Positions 62,906 to 64,000 of a stretch of 64,000 nt of DNA are shown here, piece after piece (within the stretch, counting starts at the first letter, position 1; every line of letters starts with the position of its first letter). The position numbers and the translations under genes are program-made. Under the pieces are notes generated by a model, which saw nothing but the letters and a program-made list of their open reading frames with translations, had not been told where the DNA came from and did no database searches. Source of the stretch: Kineosporia aurantiaca JCM 3230 (GTDB lineage Bacteria > Actinomycetota > Actinomycetes > Actinomycetales > Kineosporiaceae); NCBI GenBank assembly GCA_000719025.1, contig JODP01000012.1, positions 248,001 to 312,000 on the forward strand, written 5' to 3'.

Positions 62906-63727
62906 ATGGACTGGGGGATCGGCAGCTACGAGCATCAGGCTCCGCATCTTTTGCCGGCGGTCCGCCAGGCAGTGGCTGAAGTGGCAGCTCAGCCGGGGGA
63001 GTTCGTGGTCGACGTAGGCTGCGGCGCGGGCAGTGCGGCCTTGCTGATTGCGGCCGGGGGAGCGAGCGTGGTCGGCGTCGATCCGGCGCCGCGGCTTCTC
63101 GAGGTGGCCCGGTCCGAAGCGGCGCGACGTGCTGTGTCCGCGAAGTTCTTGGTGGGGGACGCGGCGAACCTGCCCATGGCCGACGGAACTGTGGACGCTG
63201 TCGTCTCCACCTTCGCTCTGATCTTCGTTCCCGATCCGGCGACGGCCGTTCAGGAGATCGTCCGGGTGCTCAAGCTCGACGGCCGGTTGGTCTTCTCCGC
63301 CTGGATTCGATCCGGCGGCATGGCCCGACAGGCCGACCTGGCCCGGCAGTTGCTGGCTTCGAGTGCGAAAGATCCGGCAGCACCCGTTGCGGACGCCGCC
63401 ACGCCCGCGGCATTCGCATGGAGTGATCCGGACGCCGTCGCTGGATTGCTCTCACCTCTCGGTTTCTCGCTGAGCAGTCAGTTCGGCAAGCTGGCGTTCA
63501 CGGGGGAGTCCCCACGGGCGGCCGCCGAGGCCGAGATCGCGAACCATCCGCGATGGGCGAACGTGCGCCAAGCCCTGGAACCAACCGGCCGGTGGGAAGC
63601 GGCCCAGGCTGAGATCGTTCGGGTCTTCACCGAGGTGAACGAGGACCCGGCTGCATTCCGGGTAACCTCCGAGTACGTTATTCACGCCGCCGTCCGTACT
63701 GGTCAGGCTGGCCCGGTCGCGAAATAG
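62906..63727 (+). CDS. Class I SAM-dependent methyltransferase
   Basis: A 273-residue protein. The SAM site is VVDVGCGAGSAALLIA (motif I), with VVGVDPAPRLLEVA, VGDAANLPMADG and VVSTFALIFVPDP following, as in Methyltransf_11/UbiE-type enzymes. The C-terminal third provides the acceptor site. ATG 62906 has no strong ribosome site. The acceptor is unknown. Another motif copy follows its stop by ~19 bases. Confidence 0.93.
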   Translation: MDWGIGSYEHQAPHLLPAVRQAVAEVAAQPGEFVVDVGCGAGSAALLIAAGGASVVGVDPAPRLLEVARSEAARRAVSAKFLVGDAANLPMADGTVDAVVSTFALIFVPDPATAVQEIVRVLKLDGRLVFSAWIRSGGMARQADLARQLLASSAKDPAAPVADAATPAAFAWSDPDAVAGLLSPLGFSLSSQFGKLAFTGESPRAAAEAEIANHPRWANVRQALEPTGRWEAAQAEIVRVFTEVNEDPAAFRVTSEYVIHAAVRTGQAGPVAK

Positions 63728-64000
63728 CCTGAGAACAACCGTCTTTGATAACAGGCTTTGAGCTCAAGACCACTTCCACAAAGACAACACACAAACCGCA
63801 GCCCGGACCGAGGCGATCGAGGCGATAGGCTGCGCCGACCGCCTCGGCCCGTCTGCAAAGCCGATACCAACGATCCTCTGCCGCGATTACACATATCGCC
63901 GGGTGCCAGGCGGTCTGCCTCCGGCAGACAACTGCAGAACCTCGAGAGCGCGGCCCATGTGCGGATCGAAGAGCTCGGGCGAGGCCGCTTTGATCTCGGC
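63728..64000. other. 273-base right edge, no assigned gene
   Basis: The minus-strand frame beginning at the last base stays open through most of this stretch and could hold the end of a gene that starts beyond the window. I recognise no motif in it. The stretch is A/T-richer than its neighbours and includes motif copy 5. Confidence 0.4.
63746..63759 (+). repeat. Dispersed 14-base motif, copy 5 (variant)
   Basis: TGATAACAGGCTTT, one base from consensus, 18 bases after the methyltransferase stop. Confidence 0.8.

Overview
The window is high-GC DNA (third codon positions almost always G or C) with overlapping ATGA/GTGA gene junctions, StrR-type and AsnC/LacI regulators, DUF397, DUF6458 and a mycothiol-dependent-isomerase-like protein. 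Together these point to an actinomycete (Actinomycetia). I cannot name the genus from sequence alone.

Region 1 (1-19.4 kb) is the right-hand part of a natural-product gene cluster cut by the window edge. It holds the end of a modular type I polyketide synthase (B-type KR, ACP, C-terminal docking region), a one-module NRPS with a PapA/condensation-like N-terminus, and a lipoprotein of the copper type II monooxygenase (PHM/DBH) family. It also holds a P450, a secreted S33-like protein that has lost its catalytic residues, a type II thioesterase, a StrR/NovG-family regulator, an orphan LuxR regulator, a small conserved protein, a heterodimeric ABC exporter and an acyl-CoA carboxylase beta subunit. 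Two perfect inverted repeats of the NovG/StrR operator form (GTTCRACYG-N11-CRGTYGAAC) lie before the NRPS/monooxygenase pair and before the thioesterase operon. They tie these genes to the resident regulator. A third, weaker site lies before the exporter operon.

Region 2 (19.4-31.6 kb) has a GGDEF/EAL protein, a sugar ABC uptake operon with a GH78 alpha-L-rhamnosidase and a divergent LacI regulator with palindromic sites, a DUF808 protein and a secreted SGNH esterase with fascin-like repeats.

Region 3 (32-50.5 kb) is mostly housekeeping and regulatory: GntR, dienelactone hydrolase, a tail-anchored J-domain protein with a very long low-complexity middle, alanine dehydrogenase with a divergent Lrp/AldR-like regulator, a two-component pair, a GT87 protein, quinone oxidoreductase, a DHA2 drug exporter with a divergent double-AsnC regulator, a MASE1 hybrid histidine kinase, a CPA2 antiporter and an enoyl-CoA hydratase/HIBCH.

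Region 4 (50.5-64 kb) is more accessory: aldo/keto reductase, a secreted TNT-type NAD glycohydrolase, GNAT enzymes, a NarL-type two-component pair, DUF1996, a DUF397 pair, an MFS/LysR divergent pair, an integrase-like protein without a catalytic tyrosine, and a methyltransferase. A 14-base motif (TGATAACAGGCTAT) recurs five times in the same orientation at gene borders, four times in the last 11 kb, and no family I know explains it.
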